NCBI GenBank assembly: GCA_948566455.1
Contig: CAOYQO010000002.1
Span: forward strand, 1 to 64,000
Length of the DNA: 64,000 nt
Direction: 5' to 3'
Source: an uncultured Phocaeicola sp.
GTDB taxonomy: Bacteria; Bacteroidota; Bacteroidia; Bacteroidales; Bacteroidaceae
Below are positions 33,684-42,985 of the stretch, piece by piece. Under the pieces are notes generated by a model that ran no database searches, had not been told where the DNA came from, and saw only the letters and a list, made by a program, of their open reading frames with translations. Made by a program: the position numbers and the translations under genes. The number at the start of each line of letters is the position of its first letter. The stretch's first letter is position 1.

Positions 33684-35243
33684 TTATTCAAGTGTCAAAG
33701 CGATACCTTCTATACGATCCGAGTTTGAACCTTCCGGCTCGATCATATCGAAAGAACGTGTTCCGGTCGGCAATGGAGCGAAATAAAGAGTATAATCAGC
33801 TTCCCCACTTTCCGGCATGTAGAATTTTTCCCCTAAAGGAATACCCTCCGAACGAAGAACAGGACACACTGTTCCATTATCCGCTACTAACTGGATATTC
33901 TTCATTATTTGTATCCAGTATTTCGGTATATAATAGGCACGAATCCGCAGAATCGTGGCAGTATCCGTTAATATAACCTGGCGAATTTCAGGAATATCGT
34001 TATTGCTTTTTTTCACCTTCGGGAAGTTCACCACTTTATGTCCATTCTCTTCCCCTAAGCTCATCACATATTCGTTTGCATTTAACAGGCGGCGAAATTT
34101 TCGTTTCAAGCTGTGTGCACTATATCCGAACCATTTTTCTACGATGCGTCCTTCAGGTGAAATAAGGACATAATTGGGTATTCCACGTACTCCATATTTG
34201 GCAAATAATCCATTGCTTCCTTTCAATTCATTCAGATTCTGCCAAGTCATTTCATGGGTTTTAGAGGCAGTTTCCCAACCTTTCTTGGTATCGATGCTCA
34301 GACTTACTATTGTCAGGCGATCTTTGTACATCTCAGCCACTTCCTTCATTTCGGGTAGAGCCATAAGACACGGACCGCAACCACGACTCCAGAAATCCAA
34401 CATGATATACTTACCTTTGAAATCAGCCAAGTGGTGTACATTCCCTTCCAGATCATACAAATCAGCATCTGCCATTTCATCACCCACTTCCACTACTTGG
34501 GGAGGAAAGAGATATGTATATGTATTCATTGCCAAATTGGTCTGTTTTTTTTCATCGGTCAGTCCTTCATAGAGAGCAATCACTTCTTCTTTATAGGGAT
34601 AATTTTCCGTATACTTTGCTGACATTGCCAGCTTCTCCAAGTGCTCCAGCCAAATATCGTCAACAGGAATCTGCTTCATACGTTTTATAGTGTTGGCATC
34701 AATACGGATCGTAATTTCATCTTCCAGCTTTCGTAAACTATCAGCTTGTGCACGTATCGCCTGTCTTTCTTCGTCCACCGCACTTCCTGCATACTTCCGG
34801 CGGTATGCACGCTGCAATAAAGCATTGCGCTGATATTCATTCCACAATTCGCGTGAGTCGTTTATAAAAGCCTGATTAGCCACTTGTTCCGGAACAGTGC
34901 TTTTCACATCCCAAGTCCGTATCAGTGTGTTTTCACCGCTTATCTGTATATTATCTCCCGAACGAACCCAAAGTCTTAAGCTCATAGAAGGAAACTTGTC
35001 ACTTCTTCCCATCATGTCCACTATTTCAGTTTCATTTCCCAATGTTTCTGCCTGAAAACGAAAATGTCCGTTACGAATCGTATCAACACCGATACTGTTA
35101 CCCACATTTCCATCTAAACGAAACAAGGTGACTAAAGTTCCGTCTTCTACATTCTTCACTTGCCCTTCTATTGTAAAAGTCCCTTGAGCTTGTGCTGCCC
35201 AAACGCTTGCCATTAAGAACAGCGTTACAATCTCTTTCTTCAT
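33684..35243 (-). CDS. TlpA-like thioredoxin-fold protein with DUF4369-type N-terminus
   Basis: The 519-residue protein is exported (signal peptide ending AAQAQG). The N-terminal region (20 to 130) resembles the DUF4369 beta domain (FTIEGQVKNVEDGTLVTLFR). The thioredoxin/AhpC-TSA domain (about 255 to 395) has the redox motif CGPC (289 to 292) in LDFWSRGCGPC and the cis-proline region RGIPNY. A further beta-rich domain of about 110 residues follows the thioredoxin fold, which is longer than usual. It would act as a periplasmic thiol-disulfide reductase; the partner is unknown. It has its own promoter but follows the ABC exporter genes. Confidence 0.85.
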   Translation of the reverse strand: MKKEIVTLFLMASVWAAQAQGTFTIEGQVKNVEDGTLVTLFRLDGNVGNSIGVDTIRNGHFRFQAETLGNETEIVDMMGRSDKFPSMSLRLWVRSGDNIQISGENTLIRTWDVKSTVPEQVANQAFINDSRELWNEYQRNALLQRAYRRKYAGSAVDEERQAIRAQADSLRKLEDEITIRIDANTIKRMKQIPVDDIWLEHLEKLAMSAKYTENYPYKEEVIALYEGLTDEKKQTNLAMNTYTYLFPPQVVEVGDEMADADLYDLEGNVHHLADFKGKYIMLDFWSRGCGPCLMALPEMKEVAEMYKDRLTIVSLSIDTKKGWETASKTHEMTWQNLNELKGSNGLFAKYGVRGIPNYVLISPEGRIVEKWFGYSAHSLKRKFRRLLNANEYVMSLGEENGHKVVNFPKVKKSNNDIPEIRQVILTDTATILRIRAYYIPKYWIQIMKNIQLVADNGTVCPVLRSEGIPLGEKFYMPESGEADYTLYFAPLPTGTRSFDMIEPEGSNSDRIEGIALTLE

Positions 35244-35281
35244 ATACGTGCTGTTTAGTTATAAAATTATATATCTACGTA

Positions 35282-35289
35282 CAAAACTA
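35282..35289 (-). promoter_or_regulatory. -7 promoter element of the TlpA-like gene
   Basis: The minus strand reads TAGTTTTG, a match to TAnnTTTG, 39 bases before the start. Confidence 0.45.
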
Positions 35290-35317
35290 TATGATTTCTC
35301 CGAGATCGGCAAACAAA

Positions 35318-35336
35318 ATTACGATTATTTCGTAAT
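35318..35336. repeat. Small palindrome between the ABC ATPase and the TlpA-like gene
   Basis: ATTACGA (35318-35324) and TCGTAAT (35330-35336) are perfect complements around 5 bases. It lies just before the TlpA-like promoter and after the ATPase stop, so it may be an operator or a weak terminator. Confidence 0.45.
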
Positions 35337-35354
35337 CACCTGTTTACTTTAATA

Positions 35355-36047
35355 TTAAGTATCTACTACCCGAATATTTTTACTTTCAGTCAATATATAT
35401 CCGTCCATCATCCGTATGATTCTTTCTGCTTCACGGGCATTCTCTTCAGAGTGGGTAACCATAACAACAGTGGCCCCATCACGATTCAGTTCTTTCAGGA
35501 GGCTCATCACTTCATTACCGTTCGTAGAATCCAGATTTCCCGTAGGTTCATCAGCGAGGATAATACGTGGATTGGTAACAATGGCACGCGCTATGGCCAC
35601 ACGCTGTTGCTGTCCACCGGAAAGTTGTTGCGGATAATGCTCGGTGCGGTGAGCTATCTGCATACGCTCCAAAGCCTCATTGACACGTTTCACACGCTCA
35701 CGCGTGGACACTCCGGCATAGAGCAAAGGAAGTTCCACGTTTTCAAAGACTGTAAGTTCATCTATCAGATTGAAACTTTGGAATACAAAACCAAGATTTC
35801 CGTTACGCAAATCCGTACGGTCATTCTCGGAGTAGTGGGAAACTTCCTGATCCAGAAACCAAAGTTCACCGGAAGTGGGGCTATCAAGCAAACCTATCAT
35901 ATTCAGCAAGGTAGACTTACCACAACCGGAAGGTCCCATAATGGCAACAAACTCTCCCTGATTGATTTCCAAACTTACTTCATTCAATGCAGTGGTCTGC
36001 ACGCTTTCCGTACGAAATATCTTACTGAGTCCAATAGTCTTTATCAT
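35355..36047 (-). CDS. ABC transporter ATP-binding protein (MacB/LolD-like)
   Basis: The 230-residue ATPase has Walker A GPSGCGKST (about 36 to 44), the signature LSGGQQQRVAIARA, Walker B IILADEPTGNLD and the H-loop histidine (VTHS). This is the subgroup that pairs with MacB/FtsX-type permeases to drive efflux or lipoprotein release at the inner membrane. I chose ATG 36047 because MIKTIGLSKIF begins the conserved fold; an upstream ATG at 36098 adds an unconserved stretch. It follows the permease gene by 81 bases and is likely transcribed with it from the sigma-54 promoter. Confidence 0.92.
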   Translation of the reverse strand: MIKTIGLSKIFRTESVQTTALNEVSLEINQGEFVAIMGPSGCGKSTLLNMIGLLDSPTSGELWFLDQEVSHYSENDRTDLRNGNLGFVFQSFNLIDELTVFENVELPLLYAGVSTRERVKRVNEALERMQIAHRTEHYPQQLSGGQQQRVAIARAIVTNPRIILADEPTGNLDSTNGNEVMSLLKELNRDGATVVMVTHSEENAREAERIIRMMDGYILTESKNIRVVDT

Positions 36048-36128
36048 ATTCAATTTATTTTTTTCATTATAATCAAATCTCGTTATCATTATATCCAAAT
36101 CTATTTTTCATTATGTATGAAATGAATC

Positions 36129-38570
36129 TTACTCATACCTCAATGATTCTACCGGATTTTGTGATGCTTTCCGCCATGTCTGTCCAAAGACAGTAAATGA
36201 AGTAATACCCGCTATCATTGCCCCTGCCAACAGGAATAGCCACCAACTAATGGGCGTTTGATAAGCAAATTCACTCAACCAACGATGCATTAAGAAATAT
36301 CCTAACGGGCAAGCCATCACGAAAGCAATGCCTATCCAGCGAAGATATTCCAAACAGAACATCCGTACTATGCGGTCGGAATGAGCCCCATTCACTTTGC
36401 GGACACCTATCTCTTTAGTCCGCTGCTCGGTAGAAAGAGCAACCAGCCCGAATACCCCCATCATAGCAATAACAATGGCAATGATGGTGAAAAATAACAG
36501 CATCCGGCTTTGTTGCTGCTCTTTGGCATAATTCTTGTTCAGAGTATCGGAGAAAAACTGATAATTGAATTCTTTGACGAAAATATCATCACGCACCGCC
36601 CATTCTTCAAATTTCTGCTGAATATATTTCAAAGTCTCCTGTTTACGCTCGGGGGCTATCTTAATATACATATCGCCCAGACACTCCGGATTATAGTATA
36701 TATAAGCAGGTTTCATTTTCTCACGCAATGACTGAAAATTAAAATCTTTCACCACACCAACAATACGGGATTTCACAGCCCATCCACTAAATTCTTTATA
36801 GACTTCCATACCTATCGGGTCAGCAACTTTCATCGCTTTCCATGCTGTTTCATTGATGACAATCGTCGGCTGAACAGGCTTATCAGAATCACTCTGCATC
36901 CAGTAATTCTCAAAATAAGAATCCATCAACTCCCCTTTCAATAATTGTAATCCGAAAGTTTTTACAAAATCACCATCCGCCCATATCTCCATCATTTGCA
37001 ACGAATCTGTTTTTCCATCTATATCTGTCCACCTGATTGCCGCTTGTCCGTTTTTCTTTTCCAGATTTCCTTCTCCAAAACTTTCAATAGGCGAACCCAT
37101 CGAAACACTCTTAATATCGGGATTCCTCAATAAGTCTTGTTTGAAATCAGCAACTTCATACCATAAGCTTGTATGGATGGAGACAATATTCTCTCTGTCA
37201 AGTCCCAAATCCTTATTCTCCATGAAGTGAAGTTGCTTCAGTACAATGAAAGTCATCAACATCAATACTATAGCTATGAAAAACTGGATGCAAACCAATC
37301 CTTTGATAAGCCCTCCTTTCTTGCCGGTCTTTCGTCCGCCTTTGAAAGCAAGCAACGGATTGACTGATGAAAGATAAAATGCTGGATAAGCACCAGCCAA
37401 ACAACCTATGCCTATAATACCAAACAGAATATAGAAAATAATATCCCAATTCATTCTTAATGTTATAGCAGTTTCCATAGCTTGGTTGAACAGAGGCAGC
37501 ATAAGTTCCGTCAGAGCTAAAGCAAGTACCAGAGAAATAAATGATTGTACTAAACTTTCTGAGAGAAACTGTGTAATAAGTGTTTTCCGTTTGGCACCCG
37601 TTACTTTGCGCACCCCTATTTCTTTATAGCGTAGTGACGCCCGAGCTGTGGAAAGTGTCATGAAATTGAATGCACCCATAAAGATGACCAGAATGGCTAA
37701 CGCCACAAATAGGTACATAGTGGCAAGGCTACCATGATTCTTAACGTTTTCATCAGAGAAAGTTGTATGTAGATGAATATCTCTTATCGGCTGGAAACGC
37801 AATAGCGTTCGTTTCTCACCAAACTTTTTGAGAGCATGCCTCATTGTTCTTTGCTCCTGACGATACAACTTACCCTCGTCACCCTGTTTCATTTTTACAT
37901 AAACATGCATTCCACGACGCATGCTATCCCAATTCCACCCCATGGAGAAGAGACCGTATGCATCTATCGAAAAGGCAACATCAAACTGTATGTGACTTTT
38001 CGCAGGTATCTTAACCACGGCAACAACAGTGTGTACATCAGTCCGTCCAACATAGTTTCTTTTCACTTTTTTTCCTATGGCAGAAGCATTTCCAAATAGT
38101 TTTCGTGCCATAACCTCGGATAATACAACATTATCAAGATTATCCCATAGTTGTTCGGGGTTACCTTCTATTATAGGGAAGGGAAAGACATGAAAAAACG
38201 TACTGTCCACATGGACATATTTACCAATTATTCTTTTCTCATCATCTGTCTCCAGTGTAAGGTTATCTTCATATTTGATAGCTGTCGCATCTTCTACTTG
38301 TGGAAAATCTTCCTTAAAAACTTTCACAAGTGAGCGTATACTTTCAGGAGATTCCTTTACCTCGCCACTCGTCTCCCGGCTCACTTCTATCACTCTGGAA
38401 ATACGGTCTGCATCCGGAAAACAATTATCATACGTCAGCTCGTTTATCACCCAGAGGTAAATGAGAAACGCTGCCGTCATGCCAAATACAAAGCCCAGCA
38501 TATTGATGGTAGAAAATAGGAAGCTCCGCTTGATCAACCGGAGTGCAACTTTTATATAATGCTTTATCAT
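36129..38570 (-). CDS. ABC transporter permease, FtsX/MacB type, double length
   Basis: The 813-residue permease has an N-terminal membrane helix (about 20 to 40), a MacB-like periplasmic domain and a cluster of three helices (about 285 to 400). A second periplasmic domain and three C-terminal helices follow. The motif YKEIGVRKVTGAKR and its partner TKEIGVRKVNGAHS mark the two FtsX-like units, so one chain supplies both halves. It would export a peptide, drug or lipid using the ATPase encoded next. I chose ATG 38570 (MIKHYIKVALR) because a sigma-54 promoter lies between it and the earlier ATG at 38651. No MacA-like adaptor or TolC-like gene is adjacent. Confidence 0.88.
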   Translation of the reverse strand: MIKHYIKVALRLIKRSFLFSTINMLGFVFGMTAAFLIYLWVINELTYDNCFPDADRISRVIEVSRETSGEVKESPESIRSLVKVFKEDFPQVEDATAIKYEDNLTLETDDEKRIIGKYVHVDSTFFHVFPFPIIEGNPEQLWDNLDNVVLSEVMARKLFGNASAIGKKVKRNYVGRTDVHTVVAVVKIPAKSHIQFDVAFSIDAYGLFSMGWNWDSMRRGMHVYVKMKQGDEGKLYRQEQRTMRHALKKFGEKRTLLRFQPIRDIHLHTTFSDENVKNHGSLATMYLFVALAILVIFMGAFNFMTLSTARASLRYKEIGVRKVTGAKRKTLITQFLSESLVQSFISLVLALALTELMLPLFNQAMETAITLRMNWDIIFYILFGIIGIGCLAGAYPAFYLSSVNPLLAFKGGRKTGKKGGLIKGLVCIQFFIAIVLMLMTFIVLKQLHFMENKDLGLDRENIVSIHTSLWYEVADFKQDLLRNPDIKSVSMGSPIESFGEGNLEKKNGQAAIRWTDIDGKTDSLQMMEIWADGDFVKTFGLQLLKGELMDSYFENYWMQSDSDKPVQPTIVINETAWKAMKVADPIGMEVYKEFSGWAVKSRIVGVVKDFNFQSLREKMKPAYIYYNPECLGDMYIKIAPERKQETLKYIQQKFEEWAVRDDIFVKEFNYQFFSDTLNKNYAKEQQQSRMLLFFTIIAIVIAMMGVFGLVALSTEQRTKEIGVRKVNGAHSDRIVRMFCLEYLRWIGIAFVMACPLGYFLMHRWLSEFAYQTPISWWLFLLAGAMIAGITSFTVFGQTWRKASQNPVESLRYE

Positions 38571-38612
38571 AATCGCATTTATTAGAATAAGACTTTCTTC
38601 TACGGAAGTTTC

Positions 38613-38628
38613 GCAAGAACTATACCAA
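38613..38628 (-). promoter_or_regulatory. Sigma-54 promoter of the ABC exporter operon
   Basis: The minus strand reads TTGGTATAGTTCTTGC: GG (38626-38625) and GC (38614-38613) are separated by exactly 10 bases, the -24/-12 spacing of RpoN promoters. Transcription would start near 38601, 31 bases before the ATG at 38570. Confidence 0.75.
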
Positions 38629-38681
38629 AAGAATAATGCATTGTTTTTCATTTACTTAAGCACAATATCATTTCACAAAAT

Positions 38682-38718
38682 TGCACGATATCGTACACCA
38701 AATGCACGCTTCCGTACA
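38682..38718. promoter_or_regulatory. Two tandem enhancer sites for an NtrC-type activator
   Basis: TGCACG-N4-CGTACA occurs at 38682-38697 and again at 38703-38718, exactly 21 bp (two helical turns) apart. The motif resembles NtrC sites (TGCACC-N5-GGTGCA). The sites lie about 80 to 117 bases upstream of the sigma-54 start. The second abuts the core promoter of the regulator gene, which suggests feedback on it. Confidence 0.7.
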
Positions 38719-38740
38719 CTTCTTTTTCAAAAACTTTACC

Positions 38741-38748
38741 TATCTTTG
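38741..38748 (+). promoter_or_regulatory. -7 promoter element of the NtrC-like gene
   Basis: TATCTTTG matches TAnnTTTG, about 54 bases before the ATG. The expected -33 region falls at 38718-38721, touching the second enhancer site. Confidence 0.6.
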
Positions 38749-38801
38749 TACATGTCCGGAAAAGAGCCCTGTATCCGCACATTTTAAACTTAACTTTAAG
38801 T

Positions 38802-40190
38802 ATGATGAAACGAGGAAAGATACTCATTGTAGACGATAATGAAGACATTCTCTTCACCTTGAAAATGCTACTGCGTCCTTTGGTAGAAAGTATTACTATG
38901 ACAACTGATCCACGTGAATTGCTGCCGCTCATCTCTCGTACCCACTTCAACGTCATCTTGCTTGACATGAATTTCCGTCGGGATGCCGTCAGTGGGAAAG
39001 AGGGATTCCATTGGTTGAACGAGATACTGAAGCTGGACGAGAAAGCTGTTGTTATCTTCATTACCGCCTATGCAGATACGGAGAAGGCTGTTCAAGCCAT
39101 TAAACAAGGTGCCACAGATTTCATTCCCAAACCTTGGCAAAACGAGAAACTGATAGCCACCATCTCCTCCGCACTGCAACTCAGTTTCAGCCGGACGGAA
39201 GTAGAAACCCTGAAACAACAGAAGGAGACTTTGAAAGAACAAACAGAAGCTTTGACTCTTCCCCCTGAGCCAACGCGCGTCATCGGTGAATCTGCCGCCA
39301 TGCAAGCTATTTTTCAGACGATAAGAAAGTTCTCCGAAACAGATGCGAACCTTTTGCTCCTGGGAGAAAACGGAACAGGTAAAGACTTGATTGCCCGCTA
39401 TGTTTACGAACAGTCCCCCCGCAAGAATGAGATCTACGTACCTATCGATTTAGGAAGTATTCCGGACACGTTGTTCGAAAGCGAATTGTTCGGATATGAA
39501 AAAGGTGCATTTACCGACGCCCGCAAGAATAAGCCGGGACGTGTGGAAGTTGCTTCAGGCGGAACGTTGTTTCTGAATGAAATCGGCAATCTGAGTCTTC
39601 CGCTTCAAGCGAAGTTGCTTTCGGTCATTGAACAGAGAAAGTGTTCACGGCTCGGCTCTACCACCTCCTATCCTGTAGATGTAAGGTTGATTTGTGCCAC
39701 AAATACGGATTTATACAGTGCCATCGATGACGGACAATTCCGCCAGGATTTACTGTACCGCATCAATACGATTGAAATTCGTATTCCGCCTTTGCGGGAA
39801 CGTGGGAACGACCTGTTCCTGTTAGCCGATTTCTTTCTCCAACGCTATCGGAAGAAGTATAAGAAAGAACTTCGGGGAATTTCCAAAGAAGCACGAAAGA
39901 TGCTACAACTTTACCGTTGGCCGGGCAATGTGCGTGAACTGGAGCATGCCATCGAGCGTGCCGTCATCCTTTCTACAGGAACAATGCTGACGGCAGATGA
40001 TTTCATGCTACGTTCGCCTCAATCTTCCAATGCCATTCCCGAAAAAGAAAAATATAATCTGGAACGAATGGAACGGGAAACTATCAATGAGGTGCTGCGG
40101 ATATGCGGAGGAAACATCACGTTGGCTGCGGAAATGCTGGGGATAACGAGGACATCACTATATAGAAGGATTGAAAAGTTCGGATTATGA
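38802..40190 (+). CDS. NtrC-family sigma-54-dependent response regulator
   Basis: The 462-residue activator has a receiver domain (VDD at 10 to 12, phospho-acceptor Asp55 in ILLDMN, conserved Lys in PKPWQ). The AAA+ domain has Walker A GENGTGKD, the sigma-54 loop as GAFTDA and Walker B-type GGTLFLNEIG. The C-terminal Fis-type helix-turn-helix is ITLAAEMLGITRTSLYRRIEK. It should bind the tandem sites upstream and open the sigma-54 promoter of the divergent ABC exporter. GAFTDA differs from the canonical GAFTGA at one residue; I recall this variant as common in Bacteroidetes. It overlaps the kinase gene by 4 bases (ATGA). Confidence 0.93.
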   Translation: MMKRGKILIVDDNEDILFTLKMLLRPLVESITMTTDPRELLPLISRTHFNVILLDMNFRRDAVSGKEGFHWLNEILKLDEKAVVIFITAYADTEKAVQAIKQGATDFIPKPWQNEKLIATISSALQLSFSRTEVETLKQQKETLKEQTEALTLPPEPTRVIGESAAMQAIFQTIRKFSETDANLLLLGENGTGKDLIARYVYEQSPRKNEIYVPIDLGSIPDTLFESELFGYEKGAFTDARKNKPGRVEVASGGTLFLNEIGNLSLPLQAKLLSVIEQRKCSRLGSTTSYPVDVRLICATNTDLYSAIDDGQFRQDLLYRINTIEIRIPPLRERGNDLFLLADFFLQRYRKKYKKELRGISKEARKMLQLYRWPGNVRELEHAIERAVILSTGTMLTADDFMLRSPQSSNAIPEKEKYNLERMERETINEVLRICGGNITLAAEMLGITRTSLYRRIEKFGL

Positions 40191-41506
40191 AGAAACAAGC
40201 TTGGGCGAAGACGCCTCTCTGGCTTACGGTCGGATTGCTGGCATGTTGTTTGTGTTCGGCATGGCTGGCCGTGCACGGGTTTTATATCAGCCTGTTTGTA
40301 GCACTCTGCCTCACTGCGTTTGTGGCTTACGCTATCTATCGGTATATATTACATTCTGCACGTGCGATGGCTCAATTCATTTGGTCAGTGCGATACTCTG
40401 AATTCCTATCTTCTCCTGCCGCCCATCCTAATGCTCCGCAAACTCTCCCCGAAGAGTTATTGACCGAGATGCAGGATGCCCTTAAACACTATCGCAGTAA
40501 TCTGCAAAAGAAAGAAAGCCAGTTGCAATACTTCCAGGCTCTGGCCAATCACATAGATATGGTAGTACTCGTTTATGCTCCTGACGGGCAGATGGAATGG
40601 ATTAACGAAGCGGCAAAGCGTCTGATACACATGGAACATCCGCGAACGGTGGATGACTTGACAGAGTTTCATCCGAATCTGCCGGAAAAACTGCGCACAT
40701 TGAAAGCGGGCGACCTTTCCGTATGGCAAATCAAACAGGAAGAAGAGACTGTGCAATTCGCTCTTTCCGGTATGGAGTTTGTCATTCAAGGCAGGAAGCT
40801 GTTGATTGCGGGAATGAAAAATATCCATTCCGCCTTGGATAGCCGTGAAACGGAAGCATGGCAGAAGCTAATCCGCGTACTGACGCATGAAATTATGAAT
40901 TCCATCACTCCTATCATATCACTGACCGAACTTCTTACCAAATATGCCGATAGTCTGGAGGGGGATGAAGAAACCAAAACAGAGATGAAGCAGATGCTGC
41001 AAACCATCGGTCGTAGAGGGAACGGGCTGGTACGCTTTATGAATAGTTACCGGGAAGTATCGCACCTGCCCCACCCTTTATTAAAACTTTATAATGCCGG
41101 AGAACTGCTGAAAGGAGTCGTTCAATTGATGCAAAATGATACAGATGATCTACACCTCTCTCTTCCCAACGTTCCGTTGCGCCTGATTGCAGATAAAGAG
41201 CAAATAGAACAGGTACTTATCAACCTGATACGGAATGCCCGCGAAAACGAAGCGACACAAATCACTCTTTCCGCGGGCATCACTCCAAGAAATCACCTTT
41301 TCCTGCGTGTTACTGATAATGGAACCGGCATCGATCCGGAAGTTCAGGAACGTATTTTCATTCCATTTTTCACCACAAAACCGACCGGTTCAGGTATCGG
41401 GTTAACCATCTCGCGCCAAATCATGCACCAGCATCATGGAAGCATTACGGTGCAATCAAAAGTGGGAGAAGGAAGCACGTTTACACTTCTGTTCCCAATA
41501 GTTTAA
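40187..41506 (+). CDS. NtrB-like sensor histidine kinase
   Basis: The 439-residue kinase has two N-terminal membrane helices (about 10 to 55) with almost no periplasmic loop, then a PAS-like region (about 115 to 215). A histidine box LTHEIMNSITPI follows (phospho-acceptor His near 236). The ATPase domain has NLIRNARENEA, DNGTGID and GSGIGLTISRQI. The lack of a periplasmic sensor suggests it senses a membrane or cytoplasmic signal, perhaps the envelope stress relieved by the exporter. It is translationally coupled to the NtrC-like gene. The stop codon lies in a palindrome shared with the convergent fucO gene. Confidence 0.92.
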   Translation: MKKQAWAKTPLWLTVGLLACCLCSAWLAVHGFYISLFVALCLTAFVAYAIYRYILHSARAMAQFIWSVRYSEFLSSPAAHPNAPQTLPEELLTEMQDALKHYRSNLQKKESQLQYFQALANHIDMVVLVYAPDGQMEWINEAAKRLIHMEHPRTVDDLTEFHPNLPEKLRTLKAGDLSVWQIKQEEETVQFALSGMEFVIQGRKLLIAGMKNIHSALDSRETEAWQKLIRVLTHEIMNSITPIISLTELLTKYADSLEGDEETKTEMKQMLQTIGRRGNGLVRFMNSYREVSHLPHPLLKLYNAGELLKGVVQLMQNDTDDLHLSLPNVPLRLIADKEQIEQVLINLIRNARENEATQITLSAGITPRNHLFLRVTDNGTGIDPEVQERIFIPFFTTKPTGSGIGLTISRQIMHQHHGSITVQSKVGEGSTFTLLFPIV

Positions 41507-41577
41507 TAAGTGATTAGTGCTACGCTATAATGCCGCAAGGAGACTAATCACTTATCACTAACCCCTAATCACTTATT
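41505..41577. repeat. AGTGATTAG-type palindrome at convergent stop codons
   Basis: Arms 41505-41517 and 41565-41577 are perfect 13-bp complements; a further CTAATCACTTATCACTAA copy lies in between. The TAA of the kinase gene and the TAA of fucO fall at the edges of the two arms. It probably serves as bidirectional terminator and belongs to the same family as those at 50226, 53576, 55249, 55840 and 29668. Confidence 0.7.
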
Positions 41578-42730
41578 ACAACGCTTTTTTGTATAAATCC
41601 AGAATAATCTCCTTCGTCACCTCGCGAGGATTACCCGGTGTACAAACATCGGCAATAGCAGCCGTAGCCAGCTTGTCGAGATCGCTTTCCTTGATACCTA
41701 ATTCAGAAAGGTGTTGCGGAATACCTACTCTTACTGACAGCGCTCTCACCGCATCTACGGCAGCACGTGCAGCTTCTTCCTGGCTCATACCTTCTTTATA
41801 TACTTTCATCGCCTTAGCAATTTCCACATACTTATCAAGTGCAGCAGGAGCATTAAATTCCATAATGATAGGCAGCAACAACGCATTAGCCACACCGTGA
41901 GGTATATCAAAAATAGCACCCAATGGATGTGCCATACCATGAACAACGCCCAAACCTACATTAGAGAATGCCATACCTGCAATATATTGCGCTACCGCCA
42001 TACCATTACGTGCCTCTGCATTTGTCGGCTCAAACACGGCCGTTTCCAAATAACGGGTAATCATTTCGATAGCTTTAATTTCAAACATATCGCTCATTTC
42101 CCAAGCTCCCTTAGTAATCAGACCTTCAATAGCATGTGTCAATGCATCCAGTCCCGTAGAAGCGGTCAGCCCTTTAGGCAAAGTGTACATCAATTCGGCA
42201 TCTACAATGGCGATGGCAGGAATATCATTCGGATCTACACATACCATCTTCTTTTCATTCACTTCGTCGGTAATCACGTAGTTGATAGTCACTTCGGCAG
42301 CCGTTCCTGCTGTAGTAGGCAGAGCAATGATAGGCACGGATTTCTTCTGAGTCGGCGCCACTCCTTCCAGAGAAACCACATCACTGAATTCCGGGTTATT
42401 AGTGATAATGCCGATAGCTTTTGATGTATCGATGGAAGAACCACCACCAATAGCCAGAATAAAATCGGCACCGGATTCTGCAAACGCTTTCACACCTGCA
42501 TTTACATTACTAACCGTAGGATTTGGTTTAATATCGCTGAATACAACATAGGGTATGCCTGCCTTATCCAGTACGGAAAGCACCTTGTCAGCTACACCAA
42601 ATTTAATCAGATCTTTGTCGGTAGATACAAAGGCTTTTTTCAAGCCGAGACGTTTAATTTCCTGTGGGAGCACTTCGCGGGCACCCGGTCCGAAGTAGGA
42701 TACTTCGTTCAAGACGAATCTGTTAATCAT
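41576..42730 (-). CDS. fucO: Lactaldehyde reductase, iron-containing alcohol dehydrogenase
   Basis: The 384-residue protein is a group III iron-dependent dehydrogenase. It shows the NAD-binding GGGSSIDTSKAIG (about 95 to 107) and the metal-binding region with DALTHAIEG and HGMAHPLGA...HGVANA. The start MINRFVLNEVSYFGPGA is the typical FucO start, so I chose ATG 42730. It reduces lactaldehyde to 1,2-propanediol during fermentation of fucose or rhamnose. No fucose genes are adjacent, and related alcohol dehydrogenases cannot be excluded. Confidence 0.9.
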   Translation of the reverse strand: MINRFVLNEVSYFGPGAREVLPQEIKRLGLKKAFVSTDKDLIKFGVADKVLSVLDKAGIPYVVFSDIKPNPTVSNVNAGVKAFAESGADFILAIGGGSSIDTSKAIGIITNNPEFSDVVSLEGVAPTQKKSVPIIALPTTAGTAAEVTINYVITDEVNEKKMVCVDPNDIPAIAIVDAELMYTLPKGLTASTGLDALTHAIEGLITKGAWEMSDMFEIKAIEMITRYLETAVFEPTNAEARNGMAVAQYIAGMAFSNVGLGVVHGMAHPLGAIFDIPHGVANALLLPIIMEFNAPAALDKYVEIAKAMKVYKEGMSQEEAARAAVDAVRALSVRVGIPQHLSELGIKESDLDKLATAAIADVCTPGNPREVTKEIILDLYKKAL

Positions 42731-42805
42731 AATACGATAATTTAAGTTCCGCAGTGTCATTTTGAGATTGAGTGTGCGGAAGGTTGATACTTCATTTTGT
42801 TCCGA

Positions 42806-42840
42806 CAAAATTAAGAAATATAGAGGAGGAAGGGACAAAA
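42806..42840 (-). promoter_or_regulatory. Promoter of fucO
   Basis: The minus strand shows TTTTG (42840-42836) and TAATTTTG (42813-42806), 22 bases apart, close to the Bacteroides consensus. Confidence 0.55.
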
Positions 42841-42920
42841 GATTCTGATTTTTATAGTGTGCGGAATGCTTTTTAGTAATCATAAAAAAATAAGTTCTTC
42901 ATTTAAATGGCAGCAAATCA

Positions 42921-42950
42921 TTGAAAGATAAAGCAAACATGCTATATTTG
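42921..42950 (+). promoter_or_regulatory. Promoter of the toxin-antitoxin pair
   Basis: TTG (42921-42923) and TATATTTG (42943-42950) are separated by 19 bases, a perfect consensus. Transcription would start near 42956. Confidence 0.75.
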
Positions 42951-42985
42951 TACTATCATTGAAACGATTATTAAAAACGATAGAT

